Origin: Pseudomonadota bacterium
GTDB lineage: Bacteria; Desulfobacterota; Desulfobulbia; Desulfobulbales; JAGXFP01
DNA length: 54,566 nucleotides
Reading direction: 5' to 3'
NCBI GenBank assembly: GCA_018814305.1
Contig: JAHJAA010000034.1
Span: forward strand, 1 to 54,566
The notes under the pieces were generated by a model that worked only from the letters and a program-made list of their open reading frames with translations, did not search any database and was not told the DNA's origin. Position 1 is the stretch's first letter. Each line of letters begins with the position of its first letter. This document shows, one piece after another, positions 34,695 through 43,346 of the stretch. Made by a program: the position numbers and the translations under genes.

Positions 34695-35474
34695 TCAAAA
34701 CTCATAACGGATCCCAGCTCCGACAAAATTTGATCCTCCGGAAACCCCGTTGATCAGACCGTAGTCCCCGGACCGATGATGAATCCGGTAAAAGAACTGC
34801 GTAGCGGGAGCGGAAGGCAGCGCAAAGGTGAATTCGAACATCAGGTAGTTCAAGAGTCGTGAACAGTTATAGGCTGAGCCGTGATTAATGGCATGCTGAT
34901 CAATCTCGATGGGGGGACAGCGGGTGGCGTAGGAAATCCCCTCGCCAAAGGCGAAATCCGTATTCAGATACCGATCCCAAGGGAACTTGAGCCAGCGCAG
35001 AACCAGGACCAGATTAAATTCATAATGGTCGTCATGCCCCAGTTGACGTGATTTTTCATATGACTGCCCTTCGGCCCAATCATACCCTTCGGCACTGCAG
35101 GCCGGGCAGGGACAGGGATATTTGCCCTGACCGGAATGGTGGATGGCCTGCCCCTCAACCTCAAGCCGCATGGCATCCTCCCGGGCTAAAAGCTTCCGAC
35201 CTGCGGCCAGGGCAAAGATATTGGAATTGGCGAACTTCGGGCTATACGCAACTTCGGAGAGATTGTTGTCCGAAATCTGCCCCCCGTAAACCGACATGAA
35301 CCAGTCGCGATCCTCGACGGCAAAGGCAGGTGGGACCAACCCCTTCAGGAGCAAGAAAAACAACCCTGCAACAACCAGACAAAAGAATCGCCCCGGTCCA
35401 TGGGAACAACAAGAGACAGAATTTACCGGAATTACAGAAGCAACCGCATCGGAACCGATCTTAGGAATGGACAT
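34695..35474 (-). CDS. PagL-like lipid A 3-O-deacylase / acyloxyacyl hydrolase family protein
   Basis: A 259-residue outer-membrane protein with a long N-terminal region and a signal helix near residues 30-50 ending AFAVED. The C-terminal RIHHRSGDYGLINGVSGGSNFVGAGIRYEF matches the PagL/acyloxyacyl hydrolase signature in which His and Ser two residues apart form the catalytic site (PagL His126/Ser128). It would trim an acyl chain from lipid A. The roughly 30-residue stretch before the signal helix is unusual and might be mis-started. A CPCPAC stretch in the middle is also odd. Confidence 0.75.
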   Translation of the reverse strand: MSIPKIGSDAVASVIPVNSVSCCSHGPGRFFCLVVAGLFFLLLKGLVPPAFAVEDRDWFMSVYGGQISDNNLSEVAYSPKFANSNIFALAAGRKLLAREDAMRLEVEGQAIHHSGQGKYPCPCPACSAEGYDWAEGQSYEKSRQLGHDDHYEFNLVLVLRWLKFPWDRYLNTDFAFGEGISYATRCPPIEIDQHAINHGSAYNCSRLLNYLMFEFTFALPSAPATQFFYRIHHRSGDYGLINGVSGGSNFVGAGIRYEF

Positions 35475-35489
35475 CTCTCACCGCTCAAC

Positions 35490-35540
35490 AAAAAAGGATC
35501 CGCATCATTATAAATTCCTCGCACCATGGGGCGCGGATCC
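35490..35540 (-). terminator. intrinsic terminator of recQ
   Basis: GGATCCGC (35496-35503) pairs with GCGGATCC (35533-35540) across a 29-base loop. Read on the - strand it is followed by six T (35495-35490). It lies 48 bases after the recQ stop. Confidence 0.6.
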
Positions 35541-35587
35541 CAAAACAATCAGTAAAATCACTAAGAAGCACAACCAAGATCCATCAT

Positions 35588-37807
35588 TTACCCCATGGGC
35601 TCCGGATTCTCAAGCCAAATAAGCAATTGCATAAGGCGCAGGGTATCGTAATCAACTTTCCCGCCCAATTCATGATGGACCGGACCCAACCGATCCGGCC
35701 CAAGGCGCAAAAACAACGTCCTGATCTCTGCCTGTTCCTCCGGGGAAATGAGCAGTTCATCCCGCAGGATCTTGGCAGGGACCGAATGCCCATGCCGCAG
35801 ATATTCCGTTAAATGAGTCAGGATGGTGGACTGTTTCACCCGATACTCACCCATGCAACGCGGAATCGACCAACCGTCACGACACCGACCACCGACTTCC
35901 ATGAAGCGAGGAATTCGCCCACTGTTATGGTTCGGGACCGAATCCTTGCGATTCACCCGGGATTCGTCGGGGACGATCTCAGGTCGCGGGATCCCCTTTT
36001 CCCGGCAATAGGTACTAATCTCTCCCAGAAAAATATCGCCATACCGCTCCAACTTGACCTGCCCCACCCCATGAATCTCCAGCAAATCGTCGGCGGTTCT
36101 GGGTAAAACCGCAGCCATCTCCACCAAGGTCCGGTCGGAAAAAACCGCATAGGGCGGCACATTGGCCGAATCAGCCAGGATCTTTCTTCTCCCCCTGAGA
36201 ATAGCGAAGAGATCGTGATCACAATCCATCTCCCCTTTGACCACGGTTTTCCGCCCCACGACGGGCTCGCTACGGTCTTCGACCAATATCCCCATAAGTT
36301 TCTCTTCACCTCGGAGCAAAGGCCAGGCCATGGGAGTCAACCGCAATCCGCCATACTCCTGGTCCTGGTCCAATAAACCGCGCTGGAGACATTGCCGGGA
36401 CAGATGAAACCACTGGGCCCGGGAAAGATCTCCCCCGATCCCATAGGTGGTAAGGTTTTGGTGATTATGCTGAAGGACCTTTTTGTTCTTCGCTCCACGT
36501 AAGACGTCAATGACATGGTTGGCGCCAAACATCTCGCCGGTCCGTTTAACACATGACAGAAATTTCTGGGCCGCAACACTCAGATCGACCAGATCCGGTT
36601 GTCCGATCAGACAGTTATCACACATCCCGCACCCGCCTTCGTGGTCAGCAACCGGGTACTCCTCCCCGAAATAACCCAGCAGTGGCCGCCGCCGGCAGAC
36701 CGTACTTTCGGCATACCCGACCATGGCATCGAGATGCATCCGGGCCAACCGTTTTTCAGAATCAGTCTTCCGGTCGATAAAATATTTGATCTTATGGATA
36801 TCGCCATAGCTGAAAAGAAGAATGCACTGGGAGTGGAGGCCGTCCCGGCCGGCCCGACCGATCTCCTGATAATAGCCCTCGAGATTCTTGGGCAGGTCGT
36901 AATGAATCACAAAACGGACATTGGGTTTATCGATCCCCATCCCGAAGGCGATGGTAGCTACGATAATCTGCAGATCATCACGGATAAAGGCCTCCTGATT
37001 CCGCATCCTTTCCTGATCGGTGAGGCCCGCATGATATGGTGCTACGGAAAATCCCAATTTTGCCAAATGGTCGGCCAATTCATCCACCTGCCGACGGGTG
37101 GCGCAATATATAATCCCCGATTGATCGGGAAACTTTTTAAGCTGTTCGACCACCTGGGCGAGGGGGCGAGACTTGGGCACCACCCGCAGGAACAAATTAT
37201 CCCGATTGAAACTCCCGAGAAACTGATGCCCCTTGGCAAAACCCAGATTCGTTGAAATATCCTGCCGAACCCGGGGGGTGGCCGTGGCGGTCAGGGCCAG
37301 ACAAACCGCAGCCGAGAACCGTTGCCGAACCTCAGCGATCTGCCGGTATTCCGGCCTGAAGTCATGCCCCCATTCGGAGATACAATGGGCCTCGTCAATG
37401 GCCAGAATCCCCACCTCAATTCCATCAAGGATCTTAAGGACCCTCGGTTTCAGCAAGGTTTCAGGCGCCAGATAGAGCAATTTCAAGCGATTATTCTTGA
37501 GTTCAGCCAGAGTCGCATCGTACTGAGCCGCCGACAATGAACTGTTGAGATATTCAGCAGCGACTCCCAATTGACGAAGCTGGGCAACCTGGTCCTGCAT
37601 CAAGGAGATCAGGGGAGAAACCACCAGGGTCAGCCCCCGGCCGACAATGCCGGGTATCTGGTAACAGAGCGATTTCCCTCCCCCGGTGGGCATTACCACC
37701 AGGGAATCATGCCCTTCAAGAATATTGGTGATGATCTCTTCCTGAAGGGGGCGGAAATTGGAAAACCCGAAAACACTCTTCAGGGTATCACGAGCCTTTG
37801 CAAGCAT
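35588..37807 (-). CDS. recQ: ATP-dependent DNA helicase RecQ
   Basis: A 739-residue 3'-5' DNA helicase for repair and recombination. The start at 37807 follows GGAGG by eight bases; an in-frame ATG at 37858 lacks this. Motifs: MPTGGGKSLCYQIP (Walker A), LAIDEAHCISEWGHDFRPEY (DEAH and the RecQ signature), ALTATATPRVRQD, IIYCATRRQV, FGMGIDKPNVRFVIHYDLP, QEIGRAGRDG. The RQC zinc ligands are in GYFGEEYPV...CGMCDNC. HRDC domain from about residue 510, then a C-terminal extension from about 620 with STILTHLTEYL, the HTH_40-type helicase tail. Monocistronic. Confidence 0.95.
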   Translation of the reverse strand: MLAKARDTLKSVFGFSNFRPLQEEIITNILEGHDSLVVMPTGGGKSLCYQIPGIVGRGLTLVVSPLISLMQDQVAQLRQLGVAAEYLNSSLSAAQYDATLAELKNNRLKLLYLAPETLLKPRVLKILDGIEVGILAIDEAHCISEWGHDFRPEYRQIAEVRQRFSAAVCLALTATATPRVRQDISTNLGFAKGHQFLGSFNRDNLFLRVVPKSRPLAQVVEQLKKFPDQSGIIYCATRRQVDELADHLAKLGFSVAPYHAGLTDQERMRNQEAFIRDDLQIIVATIAFGMGIDKPNVRFVIHYDLPKNLEGYYQEIGRAGRDGLHSQCILLFSYGDIHKIKYFIDRKTDSEKRLARMHLDAMVGYAESTVCRRRPLLGYFGEEYPVADHEGGCGMCDNCLIGQPDLVDLSVAAQKFLSCVKRTGEMFGANHVIDVLRGAKNKKVLQHNHQNLTTYGIGGDLSRAQWFHLSRQCLQRGLLDQDQEYGGLRLTPMAWPLLRGEEKLMGILVEDRSEPVVGRKTVVKGEMDCDHDLFAILRGRRKILADSANVPPYAVFSDRTLVEMAAVLPRTADDLLEIHGVGQVKLERYGDIFLGEISTYCREKGIPRPEIVPDESRVNRKDSVPNHNSGRIPRFMEVGGRCRDGWSIPRCMGEYRVKQSTILTHLTEYLRHGHSVPAKILRDELLISPEEQAEIRTLFLRLGPDRLGPVHHELGGKVDYDTLRLMQLLIWLENPEPMG

Positions 37808-38159
37808 GAGAGGAACCTCCAAACAACTCTTCACAATACGTTTATTCAGATGACTCATAAGGAATCAGGGCTGGACTATGCAGATAGATGCAACCAAGGC
37901 CATCTCCCCAAACCAGGCGGAATCAGAAAACACCTCTGCATCAATCATCAGATAAACTTTAGAACATACTCCATTTTTTCAGATACATAAACAACCAGAC
38001 TGTCCAGGAGTCAGCTGCTCACATCTCTAACCCCCAACCACAAAGCAGGAACTGCTCCTACAAACAAATTTTAAATATTTTTCGTTTGACTCCATTACTT
38101 TATTTACGAGACGATATAACCATGAAAATTGGAATGTCCCCGCAGAAAAAAGGATTGGA
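37808..38159. other. divergent intergenic region before the chemosensory cluster
   Basis: 352 bases between recQ (-) and the soluble receptor-like gene (+). TTGACT near 38088 has no -10 box at a proper distance (TATAAC is 23 bases away), and no FliA-type or sigma54 element is convincing. No short gene seen. Confidence 0.5.
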
Positions 38160-40286
38160 ATGATGCTGATGTCACCCCCCAACGGGAACCCTCAAATCGA
38201 TCCGACAAAAATAAGTCCCCGCCGGTTGAAACAAACCCTGGCTAAGATCTTCCAGGGAGGCCTTTCTGCAGGGAGGTTTCACTTCTTTGCCGCAAACCGT
38301 CTTCTTAAACTCAACGACCGCATCAGTCTCCTCCGAGAATCAATCGCCCAGACCGCCAAGGGATACGAGCCCCACTTCCTGGGCCTGGGCCGCGAATTAC
38401 AATCAATCTATTCCGACGCCAACACCCTCACCAAGCAGACCATCCAGACCGCCGGACAAATCAACGATGATTCAGCCGACAGCCCACTCCCGCGCCTCCG
38501 GGAGCAGATCCAAATCTCTCTGAACGGTCTGAAGGAGTGCCAAAACGGCATTATTAACAATTTAAGCAACCTGGAGGAGCAGGGCCAACAGATCTCAGTC
38601 CTGTCACGGACCAGCCAGGAACTTGAAAAAATAGCCCTTTTTCTAAAGGTAACCGCAGTCAATGTCGGGATAGAGGCCACCCGTTCCGAAGAGGCCATCC
38701 AGATGTTTTCCCTGACAGCCGGGGAAATTGGGGCGCTGGGGAAAAAAATAATCACGGTATCGGACAACATCGAGCGGGACACTACCGCCGCCGCCAAGGT
38801 GCAAAACACAATCCACCATGAAATATCCCTGAAACAGCTGGCCTTCCAGGGATACGGCCTCGACGCCGAGGCCACGGTTAAAAAAGCGGTGGGCAACATC
38901 GAACTGCTGGTTCGAAATGCCATGACCGCCATGGAGCAGACCGCGGGGTATGCCAAATCCATCGCCGCCCAAACCGGAGAAATCGTGGTCGGCATCCAAT
39001 TTCATGACAATATGAGCCAACGGCTGGAACATGTTGTGGAGACTCTCGAAGAAATAGAGACCTCTTTTACATCCGCTTCAAAACCGGAGCAAACTGAACG
39101 GATCATTACCGCCCACTCCCTCTTCACCCTCCAGGCCACCCAACTTCGCCAGGTTATTAACGAAATCGATCAAGTGTACCGGCAAAACGCCGTGGCCTTT
39201 GAAAATATCAAACAAGAAATCGAGCAGATCGCCTTGGTCCTCCGTAGCTTATGCGACCCAACTCCGGATCGTGAAGACCGCGACTCCTCGACCTCACCTT
39301 TTGCCCACCTGAAGACCTCTCTTGACCATCTCATCAATCTGTTGAGCCAAGGGCAAAAAATAACCAATGAAATCGAACAGGGGGTAGAACAGGCAGCAAG
39401 CACCTCAAAACGCCTCCTCACCTACATGGATCTGATCAATGCCACCGCCTTCGAGATAAAGGTTCAGGCTTTGAATGCCATCATCAAGGCTGCCCATCTG
39501 GGCGAAAAAGGAAACACTCTGGTTGTGCTGGCCCATGAGATGAACAATCTCTCCGATACCACCGATCGGTTTGTAAGTGAAGTTTCTCAGGTCTATCGGG
39601 CCATGGCAGCCCAGACCGAGTTGGGCAGCATGGGGGACACTTCCGACCAAAACCAGCTCAGGGGAAGCAACCTCAAATCGGCAATCACCGATATTGAGGC
39701 GATCAGCGCTCTCCTTGATACCACTGCCCAAAACGCTACCGCCCAAGCCACTGCCCTGACTGACGCCATTATCAAGACCAGCGACTCCATGACTTTTCTC
39801 TCGGAAATGTCCGACCGTTTGGGTGGAAACCTCGCCGAAGCCGAGGCGATCATCGCCCAACTCGCCGAATGGTGTCACGGGGTTAACACCACCACGATGG
39901 ACGGGGCCATGGCAAAGGTTGCAGACCGATACACCATGGACCAGGAACGCCTGGTCCATCACCGGTTAACCTCTGCGGAAAGCTCCTCTGCGCAGGATCA
40001 GGGGATTGATGCCGCAACCGATGAAGTTCTCTGGTTTGACGAGGATGGATCGACCTCAGACCCAATCTCAGAGGAAATCACTCCCTACAAAGAAGCGGAC
40101 AACATTGTTCTTTTCGATAACGTCCAGGATACCTCTCCCGCTGAAGCCACTGGCAATGGAGAGGACCTGACTGCCGATGTTCTCTTTTTTGCCCCCCCCG
40201 GGCCTCCAGAGGAGAATATAATTGCAGAGAATGGGGAGAATCAAACCGAGGAAGAAGATCTTGGTACCAACGTTGAACTCTTTTAA
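38160..40286 (+). CDS. soluble methyl-accepting-chemoreceptor-like coiled-coil protein with acidic motif-repeat tail
   Basis: A 708-residue protein with no signal peptide or membrane helix. Long helical heptad stretches dominate residues 50-580, with receptor-like segments IEATRSEEAIQMFSLTAGEIGALGKKI and GIQFHDNMSQRLEHVVETLEEIE, the latter also seen in PilJ-type and other alternative-pathway receptors. The last 90 residues are acidic and disordered and carry four short related motifs: DEVLWF (621-626), DNIVLF (647-652), ADVLFF (672-677) and TNVELF at the very C-terminus (703-708). They may be docking peptides. First gene of the Che cluster; probably a cytoplasmic receptor or a phosphatase-like regulator. 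Confidence 0.75.
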   Translation: MMLMSPPNGNPQIDPTKISPRRLKQTLAKIFQGGLSAGRFHFFAANRLLKLNDRISLLRESIAQTAKGYEPHFLGLGRELQSIYSDANTLTKQTIQTAGQINDDSADSPLPRLREQIQISLNGLKECQNGIINNLSNLEEQGQQISVLSRTSQELEKIALFLKVTAVNVGIEATRSEEAIQMFSLTAGEIGALGKKIITVSDNIERDTTAAAKVQNTIHHEISLKQLAFQGYGLDAEATVKKAVGNIELLVRNAMTAMEQTAGYAKSIAAQTGEIVVGIQFHDNMSQRLEHVVETLEEIETSFTSASKPEQTERIITAHSLFTLQATQLRQVINEIDQVYRQNAVAFENIKQEIEQIALVLRSLCDPTPDREDRDSSTSPFAHLKTSLDHLINLLSQGQKITNEIEQGVEQAASTSKRLLTYMDLINATAFEIKVQALNAIIKAAHLGEKGNTLVVLAHEMNNLSDTTDRFVSEVSQVYRAMAAQTELGSMGDTSDQNQLRGSNLKSAITDIEAISALLDTTAQNATAQATALTDAIIKTSDSMTFLSEMSDRLGGNLAEAEAIIAQLAEWCHGVNTTTMDGAMAKVADRYTMDQERLVHHRLTSAESSSAQDQGIDAATDEVLWFDEDGSTSDPISEEITPYKEADNIVLFDNVQDTSPAEATGNGEDLTADVLFFAPPGPPEENIIAENGENQTEEEDLGTNVELF

Positions 40287-40363
40287 GAGCAACCTACCCT
40301 GACTGTATTGGGAGGAATTTTAAAAAACAAGCTCAATTTGATCGGTTACCACAGGAGAGAGGT

Positions 40364-40708
40364 ATGACCCAACAAGAAACAGTTCATTCACCGGCAAAAT
40401 TCCTGGCCCTGCGCGGGGATTTCACCATCGGCCGGGCCGCTGAATTCACGGCAATGCTCCGCACCGCACTGGAATCAGGCTCGCCCGTTACCCTCGATGT
40501 GCAGGCGGTTGTAGAAGTTGATCTGACCTTCATGCAACTGCTCTGTGCTGCCCATCGCACTGCGTGTGAATTAAACACAACGGTTACCATCAGCTCCCCC
40601 TGGCCGGAATCTGTTGCCCAGCAGATTGAACAGGCCGGATTTACCAATCGGCGGTGCCCCTTCAAGTTAGATCCAGGCTGCCTCTGGCATAAGGAGGGGT
40701 TCCGATGA
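40364..40708 (+). CDS. STAS-domain protein
   Basis: A 114-residue STAS-fold protein, similar to anti-sigma-factor antagonists and to STAS modules in chemosensory systems. GDFTIGRAAEF, VTLDVQAVVEVDLTFMQLLCAAHR and the final amphipathic helix are typical. The usual phosphorylatable Ser/Thr after the D-x-x-x-[VI]-D segment is replaced by VDLTFMQ with Thr, so phosphorylation is possible but not certain. It overlaps cheY by four bases, so the two are co-translated. Confidence 0.8.
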   Translation: MTQQETVHSPAKFLALRGDFTIGRAAEFTAMLRTALESGSPVTLDVQAVVEVDLTFMQLLCAAHRTACELNTTVTISSPWPESVAQQIEQAGFTNRRCPFKLDPGCLWHKEGFR

Positions 40709-41073
40709 GTAAGACCATTATGACCGTTGACGACTCAGCCAGTGTCCGACAAATGGTAAGCTTCACCCTCTCGGGCGCCGGATACGGGGTGGTGGAGGCG
40801 GAACACGGCCAGGATGCCCTGGATAAATTGAAAGCCGCCGCAGTCAATCTGATTATCACCGACCTGAACATGCCAGTGATGGACGGAATCGAACTGGTCA
40901 GGGCCGTCCGTAGCGATCCGGCCCTGAAGTTTTTACCCATTGTCCTCCTGACCACGGAATCCCAGGACAGCAAAAAGCAGGAGGGACGACAGGCCGGGGC
41001 CACCGGATGGATCGTCAAGCCCTTCAAACCGGAGCAACTGCTGGCCGTTGTCAAAAAAATCATCGGGGCATGA
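40705..41073 (+). CDS. cheY: chemotaxis response regulator CheY
   Basis: A 122-residue stand-alone receiver. MTVDDSASVRQMV supplies the acidic pocket, ITDLNMPVMDGIEL the phosphorylated Asp (about residue 54), LTTESQ the conserved Thr region and VKPFKPEQL the Lys. Receives phosphate from the CheA encoded four bases downstream. Confidence 0.94.
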   Translation: MSKTIMTVDDSASVRQMVSFTLSGAGYGVVEAEHGQDALDKLKAAAVNLIITDLNMPVMDGIELVRAVRSDPALKFLPIVLLTTESQDSKKQEGRQAGATGWIVKPFKPEQLLAVVKKIIGA

Positions 41074-41076
41074 TCC

Positions 41077-43203
41077 ATGGACACACATCAAACCGCATAT
41101 ATTGAAGAAGCCAGAGAAATTCTCACCGAATTGGAGACCTCTCTCCTGGAACTTGAAGAAAGACCCGACGATATGGAGCTGATCGGCAGGGTTTTTCGGG
41201 CGCTGCATACCATCAAGGGTTCCGGGGCCATGTTCGGCTTCGATGAAATCGCCACCTTTACCCATCACGTGGAAACGGCCTTTGACCTGGTCCGCTCCGG
41301 CGAGCTTACCGTGAGCAGTGACCTGATTAATCTGACCCTGGCGGCCCGGGATGAGATCAGAAAAATGCTCGAGGACCATGGCAATCGTTCCGAAGAAGAC
41401 CAGCAAACGGCCGATGAAATCCTGATCAATATCAAACACCTGACCCAGGGAACAAAAGGGGAGAAAGCAGCCCCTGAGAACACCTCTAAATCAGGCAGTC
41501 CGCCCCCGAAACCACGGGCACCCCTTCCTGAGGTAAAAGGGAAACTGGCAACCTTTCGGGTCTCCTTCAAGCCCACTCCCGAGATCCTGCTCACCGGCAC
41601 CAACCCCATCCTGCTGCTGCAAGAACTGGCCGAACTCGGAGAATGCACCATCATCATCGGCAATGAGGCCATCCCGCCGCTTACCGAGATCAATCCGGAA
41701 CTCTGCTACGTCTATTGGGAGGTCATTTTGACCACCAGGAGCGGAGAAAATGCCATCAAGGATGTCTTTATCTTTGTGGAGGATTGCAGCGAAATCAGGA
41801 TCGATCTGATCGATGAAGACCTTGATCCCGATGATGACACCCAGCATAAAAAACTCGGCGAAATCCTGGTGGACCGGAATGTTCTCTCCGCCTCCGAACT
41901 ATCCAATTGCCTTGCCAAACAAAAAAGGATCGGGGAGGTCCTGGTCGAGGCCAATCTGGCCAGCAACGATGCCATCGATAACGCCCTGGCCGAGCAGAAC
42001 CACCTGACCAAGGTCCGCCAAAAGCACAAGGATCATGCCGAAACCTCCACCATCCGGGTTGAGGCTGGACGCCTGGACAACCTGGTGGATCTGGTGGGTG
42101 AGCTGGTCACCTTGCAGGCCCGGCTCAGCCAAAAGGCCTTGCGGGAGAATGACCCCGACCTGATCTCCATCTCCGAGGAGGCCGACCGGCTCACCGCGGA
42201 ACTGCGAAACAACGCCATGAGTATCCGGATGCTGCCCATTGGTGACACCTTCAGCAAATTCCGCCGCCTAGTCCGTGACCTTTCCAAGGGGCTGGGGAAA
42301 CAGATCGTCATGACCACCGAGGGTGAGGATACCGAACTGGACAAGACGGTGATCGACAAATTGAACGACCCCATGGTCCACCTGATCAGAAACTGCATCG
42401 ACCACGGAATCGAGATGCCGGAAGAACGCGAGGCCGCCGGCAAACCTCCCCAGGGCACCGTCCACCTCAAGGCCTTTCATTCCGGGGCCAATGTCTATCT
42501 CCAGATCACCGATGACGGCAAGGGCCTTGATGCCGAGGCCATCCGGGCCAAGGCCGTGGAAAAAAATCTGCTCTCCGCCGATGCCACCCCCCCGGAAAGC
42601 GAACTGTTCGCCCTGATCTTCGCCCCGGGCTTTTCAACCGCAAAGACCGTTTCCGATGTCTCCGGCCGAGGGGTCGGCATGGATGTGGTCAAGCGCAATA
42701 TTGATGCCCTGCGCGGCACCATCGAACTGGAGAGCAACAAAGGGACCGGGACCACCGTTACCCTGAAATTGCCACTCACCCTGGCCATCATCGACGGGTT
42801 ACTGGTCCAGATCGACACTGGTTTTTTCGTAATCCCACTCACCGCAGTGGAGGAATGCCTGGAACTGACTCGCCAGGAGGCACGCCTCGCCCAGGAACGG
42901 AATATGATCTCCTTCCGGGGCGAAATCTTCAGCTATATCAGTCTCCGAGAGATGTTCGGCTGCAAGGGTGAACCACCTCCCCTGGAAAAGGTGGTGGTGG
43001 TGGAGGTGAACGGCAGCCGGATCGGCATGGGCCTGGACAGTGTCATTGGCCAGCACCAGACCGTAATCAAGAGCCTCAGCAAGGTTTACCAGAACATCAC
43101 CGGCCTGTCCGGGGCTACCATCCTGGGCGACGGCACCGTGGCCCTGATTCTGGATATTCCACAACTGGTGCACTGCGCCGAAATTGAGCGAAGAGGTGGT
43201 TAA
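41077..43203 (+). CDS. cheA: chemotaxis histidine kinase CheA with MshEN-like insert
   Basis: A 708-residue kinase. HPt domain at residues 1-105 with the phosphorylated His44 in RALHTIKGSG. A P2-like domain follows near 155-250. Then two consecutive 24-residue repeats, KLGEILVDRNVLSASELSNC (from 259) and RIGEVLVEANLASNDAIDNA (from 284), resembling MshEN/GspE-N motifs. Dimerisation helices begin near 325 (RLDNLVDLVGELVTLQARL). ATPase boxes: HLIRNCIDHGIE, DDGKGLD and SGRGVGMDVV. CheW-like P5 domain at the end. It phosphorylates CheY and CheB. The insert is not in E. coli CheA but occurs in some deltaproteobacterial ones (from memory). Confidence 0.95.
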   Translation: MDTHQTAYIEEAREILTELETSLLELEERPDDMELIGRVFRALHTIKGSGAMFGFDEIATFTHHVETAFDLVRSGELTVSSDLINLTLAARDEIRKMLEDHGNRSEEDQQTADEILINIKHLTQGTKGEKAAPENTSKSGSPPPKPRAPLPEVKGKLATFRVSFKPTPEILLTGTNPILLLQELAELGECTIIIGNEAIPPLTEINPELCYVYWEVILTTRSGENAIKDVFIFVEDCSEIRIDLIDEDLDPDDDTQHKKLGEILVDRNVLSASELSNCLAKQKRIGEVLVEANLASNDAIDNALAEQNHLTKVRQKHKDHAETSTIRVEAGRLDNLVDLVGELVTLQARLSQKALRENDPDLISISEEADRLTAELRNNAMSIRMLPIGDTFSKFRRLVRDLSKGLGKQIVMTTEGEDTELDKTVIDKLNDPMVHLIRNCIDHGIEMPEEREAAGKPPQGTVHLKAFHSGANVYLQITDDGKGLDAEAIRAKAVEKNLLSADATPPESELFALIFAPGFSTAKTVSDVSGRGVGMDVVKRNIDALRGTIELESNKGTGTTVTLKLPLTLAIIDGLLVQIDTGFFVIPLTAVEECLELTRQEARLAQERNMISFRGEIFSYISLREMFGCKGEPPPLEKVVVVEVNGSRIGMGLDSVIGQHQTVIKSLSKVYQNITGLSGATILGDGTVALILDIPQLVHCAEIERRGG

Positions 43204-43346
43204 ATATCAATAAAATACTCCATGGCTATGGATCCGACCATTGCGAACAGTACACCTAGGCCGATTCACCTTCATGGCGCGGAAAATTTGTTTTGAAAAG
43301 GACGGGGGAACCAACAAGTTACTGACCAAAACTAGGGAGAAAAGGT

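Noticed and set aside
38085-38120. TTGACT and TATAAC as promoter of the Che cluster, or a FliA-type site
   Set aside because: Spacing is 23 bases, and the FliA consensus is not met.
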